DNA from: Sphaeroforma sirkka
Taxonomy: Eukaryota > Opisthokonta > Ichthyosporea > Ichthyophonida
Length of the DNA: 35,000 nt
Reading direction: 5' to 3'
Assembly: GCA_001586965.3 (NCBI GenBank)
Contig: LUCW03000777.1
Location: 1-35,000 of the forward strand
Shown: positions 1 to 14,300 of the stretch, in pieces
Position numbering within the stretch: position 1 is the first letter of the stretch
Layout: every line of letters begins with the position of its first letter
Made by a program: the position numbers and the translations under genes
Notes under the pieces: model-generated
The model's input: only the letters and a program-made list of their open reading frames with translations
Told to the model about the DNA's origin: nothing
The model's database searches: none

Positions 1-528
1 ATGTGAGACCAAATCTTATCACGGAGTATACAACTACTTAGTGCACTTTCGATTCTGTGAGAGTATTGCTCCTCTCTCGGTTTGCGATTCACACGCGCAA
101 GAAGGGGTGTGTCCCACTGCGCAATATTATCATATAACATCAGCACGGCCGTGTGTCTAGATGTCTTGCTGCAATGTCGCAGGTCTGCTGGTATGAAGCT
201 TGTTATTCAAGGATGTGGTGATAGTAATCGTAAACATTTAATAGAATATTTGACATGTGGGTGATGAACATGGCCCATGGGGTCGCGTCTAATGAGAAAG
301 GAATGAGAAGAAGTGTGAGGCGATAACAAATACGCTTCAACAAGCCGTAAAATTCTACTACTACCATAAAACAGATGTGAATTGAAATTAAATCGATAAA
401 TACTGAGATCGACATCATTGTATCAATAACTCACTGGTGTGCGTCATACAACTACTCCTCCTTTCTTACACATTCCGCATGGTTCATTAACGTTAGGTGC
501 GAGTAGGTGTGAGATGCACAAAGTTCGT
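1..528. other. 3' flank of the PRRC2-like gene, no gene seen
   Basis: Ordinary moderately AT-rich sequence downstream of the TAA at 529. It should hold the 3' UTR, but no AATAAA hexamer is evident on the minus strand. Short open frames (82-264 plus, 203-418 minus) lack any recognisable motif. Confidence 0.6.
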
Positions 529-3500
529 TTAATTTTCGGTGTCCCTTGACTTTTCCTTGCCTTCGCCAGTAGACATTTGAGTACTATCTGCCGTGGACGA
601 CGATTTAACTTCCGAATTCGTCGTACTATTCCGTTTCGAGCCGCCGCCACGGGTTGTTTTCCCACCGCGTGTGGGTGTTGAATTACGTGCTTGTCGTTTC
701 GCGTTACCATGGTGCCCCTTCTCCTTCTGCGAAGCACTAGCACTACTGCCAGCAGGTGTAGCAGCACCGGTATCTGAAATGCTCACGTTTGAAAAGTCCG
801 GAGTTCCGGTACTCCTGTTATTGCTATTGGTGTTCGAGCCCTTACTACCCTTTCTCGATGTGAATCCACCACCCATAGAGGTACCAGCTGCTTTAGTCCC
901 TGCACCACATTTACTAAGAGTCTCATCTTCGCCCGTGTTGGTGTACGCAGCGGCGCTCTTCTCCTGTGATTGCTTACTATCACTCATGCCACCGCGTGAA
1001 CGGGTCTTACTCCCCCGACCAGACGCTTTGGTATGAGAAATTCCAGCTTGCTGAGTACCACTACCAGACTTGCCAGTGTTTCCATGCGTTAGTGTCTCAC
1101 CAGAGGCAGACAGTAACGGTTTCTTGTTTTGGGAGCCAAGCTGCTGCTCACCTGCATTTTCTTTTGAGTCACCCTGTTCAGTCTCCTTCTGTTTCGGGGT
1201 TACACCGGTTGTGTCCGATCCATTGTTCAGATTCACTCCACGCTTCGTCTGCGGCTTCTCTTTGGAGTTGACCCCGCTACTGCTGCCATCGTCCTTGTTG
1301 TCAAATTGCTTGGCATGGCCCTCTTGCTTGTGCGACTGCTTTTTACCCTTAGCTGCAGGAGGTGCATTCTTAGGTTTGTCGCCATCCCTCTCCCATCTCG
1401 GTGCAACGGCCACATCCGCACGCGACCCGGCTTTAGCTTTCTTTCCGCTCGATCGCGAATCCGATTGCGCCGACTGAAACGGCTGGTGAGCTAGCTGAGC
1501 TTGTGTGTTCTGATGTTGCGGCGCCTGGTATATCTCCTGCTGTGATCGTTGTGATACGACTCTCTGCTGCGACTGGGTGATCGCTCCTTTAGAACCGCGT
1601 TGGTTGCTGTATCCCGCATCGCCCTTCGAACCAGCACGGCCTTGAGTGAGATTCTGTGCCTGGGCCTGCTCGCTCATGGCTAACGATCGCATCTTATTCT
1701 GCTGGTACTGCTGCTGTTGCTGCTGGTGCTGCTTGGCGGCCTCTGCTCGCTGACGAGCGTTGAAGTCCTGCTGACCCTGTTGCTGCAATTGTTGCGCCTG
1801 AGAGCGTTGTTGGGTCTGTGCTTGCTGTTGCGTCTGTTTCTGCAGTTGCTGCTGCGACTGCTGCGATTGACGCGCTTGTTGAGGAGAGGTACTGGCTCCA
1901 CCCATACCCTGTGCTTGAGCATGTGCCTCGGCTTGGGCCACTGCTTGGGCGTGTGCCTGGGCTTGCTGGTGTCTGAACTGAGTGTACTGTGTGTATTTGA
2001 TCTGATCAATCTCCTGTTGTTGCCGTTGCAACAGCTGCTCCTGTTGGAAGCGGGCTTGATAGGTGGATAGACTAGGTGACTGTTGTTGGATCTCCAACTG
2101 CGCCCGTTGGTATTGATGCTGATTTTGCAATGCAGTCAATTGCCGTTGCATCTGATATTGCTGCGAGGCTTCTACCTGCAATTGGTGTGTGAGTTCTGCG
2201 TTCGTAGGCGAGCTATTGGCCCTGGCAGCTGAGTTTTGGCCCGTTGTGGCATTGCTGAGGCCATTTTTCACCGTTTGCTTTCCGTCCGCTCTACTACCTG
2301 CAGTACCAACCAGTGATGTACCACCATTCGACGATTTAGATACGTCTCCATGCCCAGACTTCGCGTGTGCCATCTGTGCACCATGATTGGCACCCATGCC
2401 AGCGCCTTGAAACTCATCGTGATATCGATCATACCCTCCCAGACTACCCTTCTGCTGCTGCTGGCGTTGGGTGGCTATATGCCTATCAGCATTCTGTAGC
2501 TGTTGCTGCTGCTTGGTGGTGTTGGACTGTGGACTATATGGATTCACAGTTCCCACACCTCCACGTGCATAACTCTGCTGCTGCTGTTGCTTTCTCCGTT
2601 GCAGCTGTTGCAGATCCTGTTGCTGCTGCTGCTGCTGACGCGAGGCCCCACTTGTCCCATCCTCCAGTTCTAAAGCGCCACTAGCCGCACTGGCACCGCA
2701 AGGGTACATAGACGCACCTACATTCAAACCAGCGGGACTCTGGGCCAACAAAGCGGACATAGCTTCGGCGCTTGTTGAATCTACACTGCCTATACCACCA
2801 CCCTTGGCGTTCTTCTTCATCTGCACATTCGCATTCATACTAACTCCACCGACAACTCCATCCTTACCGCCACCGTTTGCGCCTACCACAGGTCCCTGAC
2901 GATCAGCATCGGGGTCTGCACCTGTATCAGAATTCTGGCGCACAGCCGGCGCTCCAAACCCGGTAGTCAACGATGGGGAGAAGGGTGCAGCGTTTACATA
3001 CGCCGCCATAGAGATGGCAGAACCAGGGACATCGCGTGCATGCTCACCTGCACTTATCATGTCCACAGCGCCGGATACCCCGTGCATGTTTCTGGCGCTA
3101 TTCATTGCCAACCGTGCATCGGACCCCGAGATGGGGAGGGCTCTGCTGGCAGCACTATTGACTTCTGTTGCAGGCAGCGCGGTATTGGCATTCACACCCG
3201 GGACTACCGCAGGAGAGATGCGGCCCGGGGCCACACTCTCGTTTGCGGAGACACTGTCCACGTCTGTGGAGCCCCTTTGCTGCTGCTGCTGCAGTTGGTG
3301 TTGGTGCTGTGCCAAGGCTTGTGCTCGCACCTGCGCCTGTTGCTGCGCCCAGGAGTGCGCCATGCTCTGCTGTGCCTGTAACTGGCGGGCAAACTCCATC
3401 TGTTGCTGCCAGCCCAACCCATAAGTTGGCTGTTGCTGCTGTTGCTGTTGCTGTACTTGAGACGGTAGCTGCCTATAAACATCGGCTCCCTCACCCAGGC

Positions 3501-5362
3501 CAACACTCGCTCCATACTGGGCATGTGGCGGGCTTGCCGTGCTTGCAGCAAAAGCTGTTGCTGTTGCTGTTGCTGTTGCTGCATGAGCAACATGGCCTGT
3601 TGCCCAAGGTCATCACTGACCCCCTCAACAGCTATGGCACTACCCGCACTTCGCGGACTGCTGTCTGTCACCGTCGCACCGTTCTCTGCTTTTGCCACAA
3701 CATTCGCACTTGCGGATTTACTATTCTTTCCTTTACCCTTCCGCCTACTAGAGTCATTGGCTGCCTGTGCGGAATTTCCGGCTGAGGAGATATCGCCTAC
3801 GGTCTGTGAGTCCAACTGTGCATGGCGTCCAGCCGATTGAGTGTGAGCAGGCACCACACTTGTTTGACCCCTGGCAAATTTCTTCGTCCCGAAAGTAGTA
3901 GTGACATCCTTGCCATCAGCTGAACCTACCTGTTGCTGTACGTTTCCGCCGAGTGCATTCAGGTCCGCATTGGCATGTGGTTGAGCTCCTATAGACGCGC
4001 CCGGGACAGTTGATCTCCAGCCCTCGACCACAGCGGTGCCATCAGTCGCTGTTGTGAAGCCTGTGGGCATCCCTTGCACTTGTGAATTTATTGTATTGTT
4101 GACACTCACATACCCGCTTGGCCCCAGGCCCAGACCCAAGCTTGGGTGTGCGTGTGCGTCGAGCGTGTGTATCTGCCCACTGTGTTGCAGGGGATGTCCA
4201 TGCACATTCACATTGCTGTGCATTTGTTGGTGGTGCTGATGCGAGTAGTTGTTCAACCCGTACTGACTAACAAACGGTTGGTACATAAACGGCATGAAGA
4301 CGTTCCCATACGGAGAAGAACCACCAGTAGGGCTATAAGGTTCTAAGACAGGTCGTTGTTGTTGCTGCTGCTGGCCGCTGTACACCTGCTGTTGCGGTTG
4401 CTGAGATGCATACTGGTGCTGTTGATACTGGTGCTGAAGTTGTTGCTGTTGTTGCCTCGCAATCGATTCCGAGGCCAGCTGTTGCGCGTGTAGCTGCGCC
4501 TGTTTCAGTGATGTCCCGTCTTTGCCTCCCGCAGCAGGCGATTGCGTCGTAGCCAATGCAGGGGTCGCTGCCGGAACGTCACCTGTATCGCCGCTCTTAG
4601 CTTCCGTACTCACACTTTTAACTTCACCGTCTGTGTTCGTTTCCATAGCAACAGAAACGTCAGCTCCACCAGCCTTTCCCGAGGCACCAGCGCCTCTCGG
4701 GGCACCTGTGTGCTTGTCACTGTCTATACCGGCCTTACCGCTTGGTGCTGTGTCAGCTGCGTGCTTGCTCATCACATCGTCGGCTGACGCTCTAGTGTTC
4801 TTGTTCCGACCTTTACCCTCTTTCACGTTCACGCTTGCACCCCCATTCCCGCTGGTGCTATTGGCGGTAGAGTTCTGCGTGCCTGGCTTGGGCTTTCCGG
4901 CCTTGTCCCCCTTTACTTCCCCCTTCCCGCGTACAATCGGTGTTTGCGCGGAGTTGTCGCCGCTTTTCCTGTCTTTATTCTTAGTAGAACCCTTCACAAG
5001 CGCTGCACCCTTGCTTACGGGGTCTTCCGACACACTGTTGTTGCGGTTTCGGTCGGGTTTCTTCTTGTTGGCCGCCGGCTTCTCATTCGTACCCGCGTCA
5101 CTGTCTTTCTTTCCGTTACCCTTGTTGTCTTTCGCAATACCTTTGCCTGACTCCAGAGCGCATGTACCACCATCATCTACACTCAAACGATTCGCCCTCG
5201 TGCTCACGGCTGACTTTGGGGTTGTCCCGTTATTCCTATCACGATTTGCGGTTGCAAGTACAGCTCCATCTGTTTTATTCTGGGCTCGCATGGACGGTGA
5301 GCGCAGAATTGTAGCATTCATCAGCTCAGTAGCCGCGCTCTCTTCGGATAGCTTCTCCTCCT
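529..5362 (-). other. Exon 18: Gln-rich disordered tail with coding CAG/CAA tracts
   Basis: The single last exon of about 1,610 codons encodes low-complexity Gln, Ser, Ala, Gly and Asn sequence with polyglutamine runs at about 1700-1860, 2600-2640, 3285-3310, 3430-3455, 3555-3590 and 4350-4450. It includes a Tyr/Asn patch ([20 protein letters not shown]) of prion-like composition, Lys-rich segments near both ends, and an RGG-type stretch ([10 protein letters not shown]) near the C-terminus. The tail ends at TAA, 529-531. Sense reading from 5362 to about 3590 uses one frame, and from about 3590 to 529 another. Both look genuine. The frame change is discussed under findings. No folded domain is visible. 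Confidence 0.75.
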
Positions 5363-8300
5363 CTATGCACCGGAAAAGCAAAGATGGGAGGGGAAACAAT
5401 TTCAGAATACATACTAAGTTGTACTTCAGGTATACCCATGAATTTAGGTCGGCGCGTGTATATAAGCCAGTATTTAGGACAATGGAACTAGCATGTAGTA
5501 TTAATTGACTAAGAATTGGGTATAGAAAAAATTGACTACGAATTGGGTATAGAAAAAATCACAACTACAAAAATCAAAAACCAAATCAGTATTGTGCAAC
5601 CATAAAATGCATTCACTCTTGGTATTGTACCGGTTGTTTCGTGTCGTAAACTCGGGCTCTGTTGTGTTATGCTGTGGCTTGGGCTGATGCCGATGTTCCC
5701 AATACCCATGCCGATCCCGCTACTGAAACCTCCCATAAAACGAGACTCTGACAGATCCGCCCGTTCCCACGCGGCCTTAGCGGCCATCATAGTAGAGGTC
5801 GCCACACCATGGTTAGAGAGCATTATATCCGTCGAGTCACCACTTCGCTGTTGTTGCGAGCGAGGTGTACGCGTACTTGAGCGCGGTGTTGTAGGTACGC
5901 TGTTGTGGTGCTTGCCCGCGCCGTCAGCGTCGAGACGGGCCTGCTGCGTGTGAGCGGCTGTTGGCGTGTTTCTGAGCGAGTGTTGGCTGTCGCTAAGGTT
6001 GGCATAGATTCTCGAGCTGCCACTGAGCATTGCCGCGTGATTGTTTCTGTGCTGCTGCTGCTGTGTTGCTGGGGGTGTGCGGTGGGTGTCTCTTGTGGGT
6101 TCTTGGGTGGTAGGCTTGCCAGCCCGTGCTTCCAGCGCGGCCAGTGTCTTGCTCTCCTTCCGCGACATACGCGCTCCAGACGTCTGCATCTGCACGGGGG
6201 TATGCGCAGTCACCGGCGGCTGCGAATGCGTGCGAGCCCGTGCCTGCGAATGCGTGCGAGCCCGTGCCTGCGATTGCACGAGCTTGTCAGCATCGGTCAC
6301 TGCACTGACGCATTTGTCACCGGCAGCAGACCCCACATCAGTCGGAGTACCGCTCGCATTTATTCCACGATTGGACGTGGGCGAGGGCGTCAGCAGCCGC
6401 AGGGGTTGTGCCCAAGCGTTCGCATTGACAGGTGGTTGCCTCGGTTTGGCACTGTTGCTGGAGTTCGGCCGTGGCTGTGACTGAGATTGCGCCTGCTGTG
6501 CATACGCCTGGGCTTGGGCCTGAGCCTGTTGGGCGTGGGCCTGTTGCTGCTGTCGCGCATTGCCCGTAGCCACCGATGTGTGGGCCGACCTGCGTGTGGG
6601 GGGTGAGTTCACAGGCGAGCTGGAGCTTGCCGCGGCCACCTGTGTATGCGCGCCGCTGTTGTGTTGTTTTGTGATGTATTGCCTCTCACTGCCACCCTTA
6701 CTGGACCTCTTGTCGAGAATCTCATGCGAGTCCGTGGGCGTAGGCGTAAACACCCGTCCCGCATTCGGTCCCGCTTTGTCCACGGGCTGTCTGTTTGTGA
6801 CCGCGTGCTTCATGCCCGGCATTCGGAGGCGCACTGTGAACTGTAGCGGCGCAGACGCCGCAGACGATGTCGTTGGGGCCATTACAGTTGGCAACAAGGA
6901 GGCAGGGCTATCCCTGCCACTCCGTCTGGCATGTGCCTGGGTAGTATGGGAGGCATTGGAAATTCGGCTGGATTCGTTGTTAGCGTGACCGGTGGAGAGA
7001 GAGTTGCTGCGAGATACAACTTTCTGTGAGTCCCGTTTCTTGACTGTGTTCTCTTTCTCCTGTGTATGAATAAGTGGGATGGATGAGGGAAACGTAAATA
7101 AGGCAGACAAAGGATGTGACAAAATGACTATTGATGCTAGGAGCAACAGTTCAGTTGTATATAATTACGTGACTAATCCCAACCAGAGGCTCCAGTGCGA
7201 ATAACCGCGTGGTGTCCTATGCGGCAGTACCTACGCACGAGGCGCACACAGAAAAATAAATTACGAATGTACCACCACACATGCACGTTCCCGCATCCCA
7301 CGCCAGGTGCCTGTGCAGCTCCCACTAAGTAGCGATACATAATCAGTAGCTAACACACGTCTCACTGTTATCATGAGCGGAGGCAGCGTGCTTGCGTACG
7401 GGTGATTAAGAAAGGAGGAAAGGTTATGCAACACAAAACACCTCTTTCTTCTCCTTCTTCAGCTTGGATTTCGACACCACCTCGGTGAAGGCACCGCCAT
7501 CCTCGCCATCGCCATAGTCAATGCCAGTCTGGCCCTCGTGACCAATCAGAACAACTCCTGCCACCAATGGCGAGTGTGCGGGCGCCTGCTCACTACCCGC
7601 CTCCCCTTCACTCTCTGAACCACTTGCATGCGCTGCGATACACTCAGCGGTGTCAGTGAGCGGCGGAGCGGCGGACACGGCTTTGGTCTGAAAAGTGGGT
7701 ATGAATGGATACTGAGACGTGTCAGTTGGAAAACCAGAGGTTTCTCATAGTGAGCAAATGTATGTGGGTGGAGGAGGCAAGATACTTTGGAGGCAGCTCC
7801 TCCAGACAGAAGTACCCAGCAGTGCGCTCGTCAATGAGGCCGCTCGAGCAATTCGCAAGCAAGGCCCAACTCCCATAAGAAACGGTTTATGAGATAAGAT
7901 TCACATATTGTAACATAATATTCCGCACACATATACAGGGACACAACAAGCAGTATGGTAAAGTATGCGTGTACAACGCACTAACTAGGTCAGATTGAGC
8001 ACTAAGTTTATGGTGCAGATCTCAAACTGGCTCACATCTCAAAACAACCAATACAGCCAACGTCAGTACAATATATCATACACCAAAAAGCCGATAACAC
8101 TATATTCAGATTCCCCGCCACAGCTTGACTTTGAAAACAGCATTAATGATCATAATCAACCAGGAGACACCAACCAATTCAAAAACAAGCAACATCTAGA
8201 CCCATCAAAAGATATCACACAGCGAGTATACGCAGACAATACAGAGCAGAACCTACTACACTACCTTTGCAACGGGCGCAACCACGGGCGTAGGCGTGCC

Positions 8301-11300
8301 CGTTTCAGCGCGCGCGACAACTGCGTCCGTGTTAACCGCACTCGACAGTAGATCGGCAACGAACGACTTTGCCGGTGGCATGCGGAATAGTACTTGGCGC
8401 GGCTTCTCTTGATCCGTAACCGACTGCGAATACACAAGAAGACATGGGTTCGTAGTGAGCGAGGCGTATCTATTTCACGTGGACAGGTGGCTGGAGTGGG
8501 TGATAAGCACAGCAGCCACGATATAGTAACAAATCTCTCGGCTTAACATTCTAGCAACTTATCGAGAGCGTATATACGATGCGTGCGAACTAAGCAGGCG
8601 GGATTCACCAGTCTTTGTAGTGATCGTCACGCCTACCTCTTTAGGAGCCGCGTCCACGAACATGATGGGCTTGCGCACATAGCTTTCCAGATTCTCCAGA
8701 GCCCTCTGCAACTTGGCCTGAGCAGTCAGCAGTCGTTTGTGCTGCGCCAATTGGTCTTGTTGCTGTGCGAGGAGCTTCTTCTCAATCTCAATATTCTTCT
8801 GTTGCCGGGCCTGTAGGCGTGCCTCTCTCTGCTGTTGCTTCTGCAAGCGCTGTGCCTCTCGATTAGACATACCCGTCTGCGTGTACTGTCCGGGCTCTGT
8901 ATAGGTTAAGAATAAGTTGTAGCGCGAAGGTCAGTAACTTTTGCTTCTAGAATGGAATTACAAACGTAATTATAGGCACGTACAGAGAGAACTGTACATC
9001 AACGACGTACTAAGTCGCATTGGCGTTCGTGCCTTCCATGAGCAAATAAAGATTTGTAGCATGTGGACCTAACACGTCGAGCTGTCATGTATCCAATGGC
9101 AAGTAGTCAAGGTAGATCTGTTGCTCAGTACATACTCCCACAGAGGGAATCGCACACGTCACCAGTAGATTACCTCCTACTAATATGAGTTTTCTGGATA
9201 TGGAGAATATACACATAGGCGCCGACATTCACCAACCCAGCGTTCTATTCCAGAGGTACTACTAAGGGGCGGATATGTGAACGGGGAAGGTTCGTATGCA
9301 CCAGAAGACGAATCTTACTGTATGTACGAGTGCGTGTAATGACGCTAAGGCGAAGGGTGGACGGCTCAGAATACTCTACCTTAAAAGTACAAAAACAAAT
9401 ACAGCGCAGAGCATCTATAGCGCAGAATCTATATCGACACCCCAACAGGCGTGAGTGATAAGAAACGCTGATACGTTTTAAAACACATACTGGTAGTTGC
9501 CACCGCCGCATTGCCAGTTGAACCCTCTCCATCGGCCGCGTCCTTGCCACCGGGCTGTTCGTGATGTAAGGATTAAAAAAAAAGGTGAGACTACGGAATG
9601 TGAAACATAGATTTTACACTGATCAAAACACATCCATTCGACAGGCTACACCATACATACAAGAGACACGTTTTCTGACCTACAGGTCAGTGGTTCCAGC
9701 CGACAGTCTGCAGGGTGCACGTACAGGCCTTTACCGATACGAAACATTCAAATCATCCCAAACCAGGACTAAGCTATACAAACAACGGCTGCACAGTATC
9801 ATCATGGACGTACCACTGACTCGTGCCTCAGCAATACTGGAGGTCTACTCCCCTCCCCATCCGCATTCCGAGCCTGGGCCTGTGACGCCGTGTTATCGCT
9901 ATTGCTATGGCGGGGGGCCGCGTACCCATTCCTCGCTGCCTCTCTCTCCTGCGTCTCTGGCGAGGGGGTCGGCCTGTGCATAATGTGGTACTGTTGCGGG
10001 GGTGCACTTGCACGCTGATGAGTCTGCGCCTGGGCTTGCGACATACGGCCGGCATACGTCTGCGAGTTCTGGGGTGCATACTGTCCCTGTTGCTGGTGTT
10101 GCTGGTGCTGTTGGTGTTGCTGGTGTTTCGGGCCTGGCGCATATGCACCGCGCCCATACAACGGCATAGACTGGCGCTGACCCATCGCGTGTGAGTGTGG
10201 GTGTGGGTGTGGGTGTGCAGGAGATGCCTGTGCCTCTCCATGCCTCTCCGCATACGCATTCTCGGACGCACGCGGTTCCCCCTGTGCAGCTGGGCCGTTT
10301 CCGATAAGTCCAGCACCCTCCTGTGGTCGCTGATGTATGCGCGAAACCTTCATGTCCTTGTTCGCAGGCCCGGGCGTGCACCCGTGATTGTACTCCTCTG
10401 ACGCTTGTTGCTTAGCAACCATACTGTTTCGCCAGCTCCCTAGGCTATCAATATCGCGCGAGGGACCAACGGACACATTGGTTGCAGTCGATTGCGAGTA
10501 TGTGCGTGTGCGTGTCGGGGCTGCCTGAGATCCATCTGCGTGTTTGTGTGTGTTCGTGTGCGTGTAAGCATTGCCATGTGTTCGTGTGTCGTGCTTCTGT
10601 GCATCTTGCGCTGCGGCTGAGGCGGCGAGTGCGGCGACACTGGCTGCAACGGCGGCGTTCTTGGCCTCTTCTTCTGCTTGCGCTGCTTTCTCGAGTTCCT
10701 AAAGCGACACAAAGCAAATATAAACACAGCGAATGAGTGGGCCGGTCGTTTAAACAGCATACTTTTAGTTTGGACAAACCGCAAATATTAGACGGTGTGT
10801 CAGTAGTGCGAAATGGTAGCCTGTCTGTGATAAAATTGCCTCCCGTGATATTGATCCACAGATTTGCCACAGGTTCTTGATTTCCAGGTGTCCGCGAAGT
10901 AGTAAATAGACAGCACAAAGTGCAACCGATCGAAATCAATGCTAAGAATAAACTTCTAGCGCACCAACGACGTTCCGTTACCCACAATGGGCTGCTAAAT
11001 ATAATACCACCTGGTGCGTTTGATAGGAGAGTACACATATACACATCCAATATACCCATATACACATCTGAACTATCAAGAAGCACAGCTTCTGCCTACA
11101 CTTGTCGAGTGTTTAATGTATACACACGATATCTACACAGATACACACATGTTATATATACACATCTGGGTTTTCCGTACGGGCTTTTGGTGACACTGAC
11201 TTACTAGTAGCTTTGCGGCGGCGCGTGCCTTCCTAGCGGCCTCTGCCGCTGCCTCGTTCTCTTGTTTGCGCTGGCGTGCGCGCATGTTGGACTCGTGCAT

Positions 11301-14300
11301 GATCTTTGCCTGCTCCTGCTCAAGGTTCGCCTGTTTTCAAATAGCATCGGATTATGGGTCTCGGTACATGCGTATCAGCAAACGAAACCAAGTACACACA
11401 CACAATCTATCAGTTGCCTCAACACACTCATGGCTAGCGACAGGCCGGGTCGAAACACGGTACACAAACACAAACAAGGTCCGTCATAGGCATAATTGTA
11501 CATGAAACGTACACCAACACCAGACAACAATAGCTGAGCCACACCACACACCGCATACTCCGCCTCCTCTTGTGCAGTGATCACTCTGGCTTGCTTCTCC
11601 GCCACCTCTTCCTCCACAGCCTCGGCCCAGTCCAGGTGCGGTCGTGCGGGTGACGGCACCCGATCGTCAGTGGATGCTGAAGAAGGGCTTACCGATCGCG
11701 GCTCATCTGCTGCACTCACTGACAGTATGTCTTTGGCCTTAGAGGAGGCGTCACTCGCTTCTTGGGCGGTCTCCGCAGCCTCCGCAGCCTTCACAGCCTG
11801 GGCGGCCTGACGCTTCTGTATACGTGGTTGTGAATAGGAGGTGAAGGGTGGGTGATTATGGCTTAAAGATATCTCTGCGTTGTGGTACTGCTTTTGAAGA
11901 GAGCGGCAATCGGGTTGCACTACAACCAACCAATGCATAGTCTAACAGCCCACACGACTTGGTGCCTAAGCGCAAGTGGGTCGAGTAACGAAGCCGAACT
12001 TAAACCCATTCCCATACCTCTTCGGCAGCAGCAGCGGCACGCTCAGACGGCAGTACAACGGGCACCCAGCCGGCGGGAGGAGCGTGTTTTCGAATGTCAG
12101 CATTACGGTTCTCAGTCAAACGGATGTCGGCATTCCTCTGGCTGTGCATGTGATTGTATCCCACCATGGTGTTTCTGCGGGCAGCCTCTGCCCTGGCCTC
12201 CTCTTCTAGCTCTTTCAAACTAATCGGCTGTAGGCATGGCGTGCGAAGTGTGGGTTAGAGAGACATACCTCTATAAACTTCTAAATACACTCACGATCGC
12301 CGCCTACAATATGCTATTAAACGTTTAACGTTTATGAACGATGTCGCGCATGCTTTGGCGTTGGGATGGTATGATACACGGTTCTGCACATACCTGGATA
12401 GTCGTTTTCTTACTCCATGCGGGTACAGGTGCGGGCTTTGGCGCGGGCGTTTGCTGCACCACAGGCGCATGTACTGGGGCGCCCAAATTGCCCAACACTG
12501 CGTTCCCACCAGTCACGATGCCTGTATGGACATGGAGGAGGCAATCATATCTCTCAAAGAAGCTCAGGCATGAACACATGCGAATACTATCACCTAGAGT
12601 ACACATTTCAATATTCTATTTCTTGAAGGTACTATCGGACAAATATATACATATTTGTCGTTACATACTTCCGTACAGAGAGAAATCATAGGGCCAGTAT
12701 ATATATATATATATGGTGTCAGCACCAGTGTTACTTGCAGCTGCATGTGCTAAGCGTAGATACGTAAAGATATGACTAGGAATCGCACGAGATACAGCAA
12801 GCCAACACAACACAAGCCACACACTGGTATGCCACATGTAATTATCAACAAGCATACATTCATGCATACGTACCCCCACCACCTCCAGCGGCTCTACTGA
12901 CGAACGGCAACCTCTCCAGAGGCTCGGATTGACTCACAGGCGCTTCACCCGCAGCCGCACTGTCCTCCGCACTATCATTCACCTGTGCAGGTCGCCCCAG
13001 CACCTCCATCCTAGTCAGTGAAGATGGCGCAGGTGTACCTCTCTTCAGAAGTGTGGGCATGACAGGCCTGCTCTCAGCGTCGTCTTGCCTGTCTGTGCTG
13101 GGACTCTCCTTGCTATCGTTTGCCGATGTCGGCTCGTCGGGTGACTCATTGGCCTCTACGCCCTTGTCCAGTACATCAGGCGCGATAGATGCGGGTTCAT
13201 GTTCTTCTTCTGTAGTGTCATCGGCTTTGTCGCCAGCACTCTCGGTAGTCTCCGTTCTGTAGTGTAGTGCGAGAGTAGTGGGCGATGGTGGTGAGCACAA
13301 GGACGAACAGTTGTAGTAGAGCCCATGGAGTGATACTACTGTTGAAGCTGACTTTGCTTGTGAGCGAGATGTATGTAGATAATGCATCACGCTGATGATT
13401 AGATTTGTCGACGCGACCACCTCTGAAATGATGCTCAAATTTCTACACTTGTCTGCCTTTTGAAAATATAAATCCGCACGTAGATGCATCGTTTCTATAT
13501 AGATATAAACTCTAATTTTAAAGATATGGGTATGGTTGTGTTTATGTACATATACGTACACGCACAATATATACATGGGCTAATATATATATATATATAT
13601 ATAATATACAGACAGACACAGACACAGACACAGACACAGACATATATATATAATGAAACAGAACTATGTACATAGGCAAGATTCACATCCCATGATTAAG
13701 ATGCGTACGAACAGCATTTCAAAATAAATAAATACATTGTCCGAATTTAGAAAAACCTCCCAGACAGTAGTATACTAAGTATTGATCTGGCATGATGGAC
13801 CATGTGATGAATATTCAAATACCAAGATATTCGCATATATATATAGCTATCGACTAGTGCACTCTCCAACACCGACCAACAGTATTGCTTACCGCTCGCT
13901 CACATCTGTAGCCCCTCTGATATGCAGCAGATTCTTCAGCAGATCTTGATCCGCAAAGTCCATCTCTCCGTCCACGGCCCAGGTACTTTGTTCCTTCTTG
14001 TCCTCCTGCAAGTCCTGCTCAATCTCTCTAAGTAGCTCTTCATTCGCAGTGTGGGCAAGCGACGAGATATTGGCCACAGAGTTGGACGATGGAGGCAGTG
14101 AGTGCGATTGTGAGTGGGTATTGTATGGGCTTGTTCCCCGTCGTGAACCTTGCGTCTGGGGCGAGTACCGGTCCCATTCTCTGTCTCTTTGGGTGTAGTT
14201 CATGCTGCCATTGGAATCTCCTGCGTGACGCCGTAGAAGCGGTTGACTGGCAGTCCTTCCTCCCTGGGAGTCGATATTAGGGTTTGACACAGAACTTTCA

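Noticed and set aside
4522-5508. Long plus-strand frame of 328 codons
   Set aside because: Antisense to exon 18. Its Pro/Leu/Ser/Phe-rich text is the complement of Lys/Ser/Gly/Asn-rich coding sequence. No domain is visible.
7995-8351. Plus-strand frame of 118 codons starting in intron 15
   Set aside because: Its 3' part runs antisense across exon 15, which fits the spliced PRRC2-like frame. The rest is ordinary intron sequence.
9828-10381. Alternative minus-strand frames within exon 12
   Set aside because: The phase from exon 11 and into exon 13 selects the other frame, which is open for all 295 codons.
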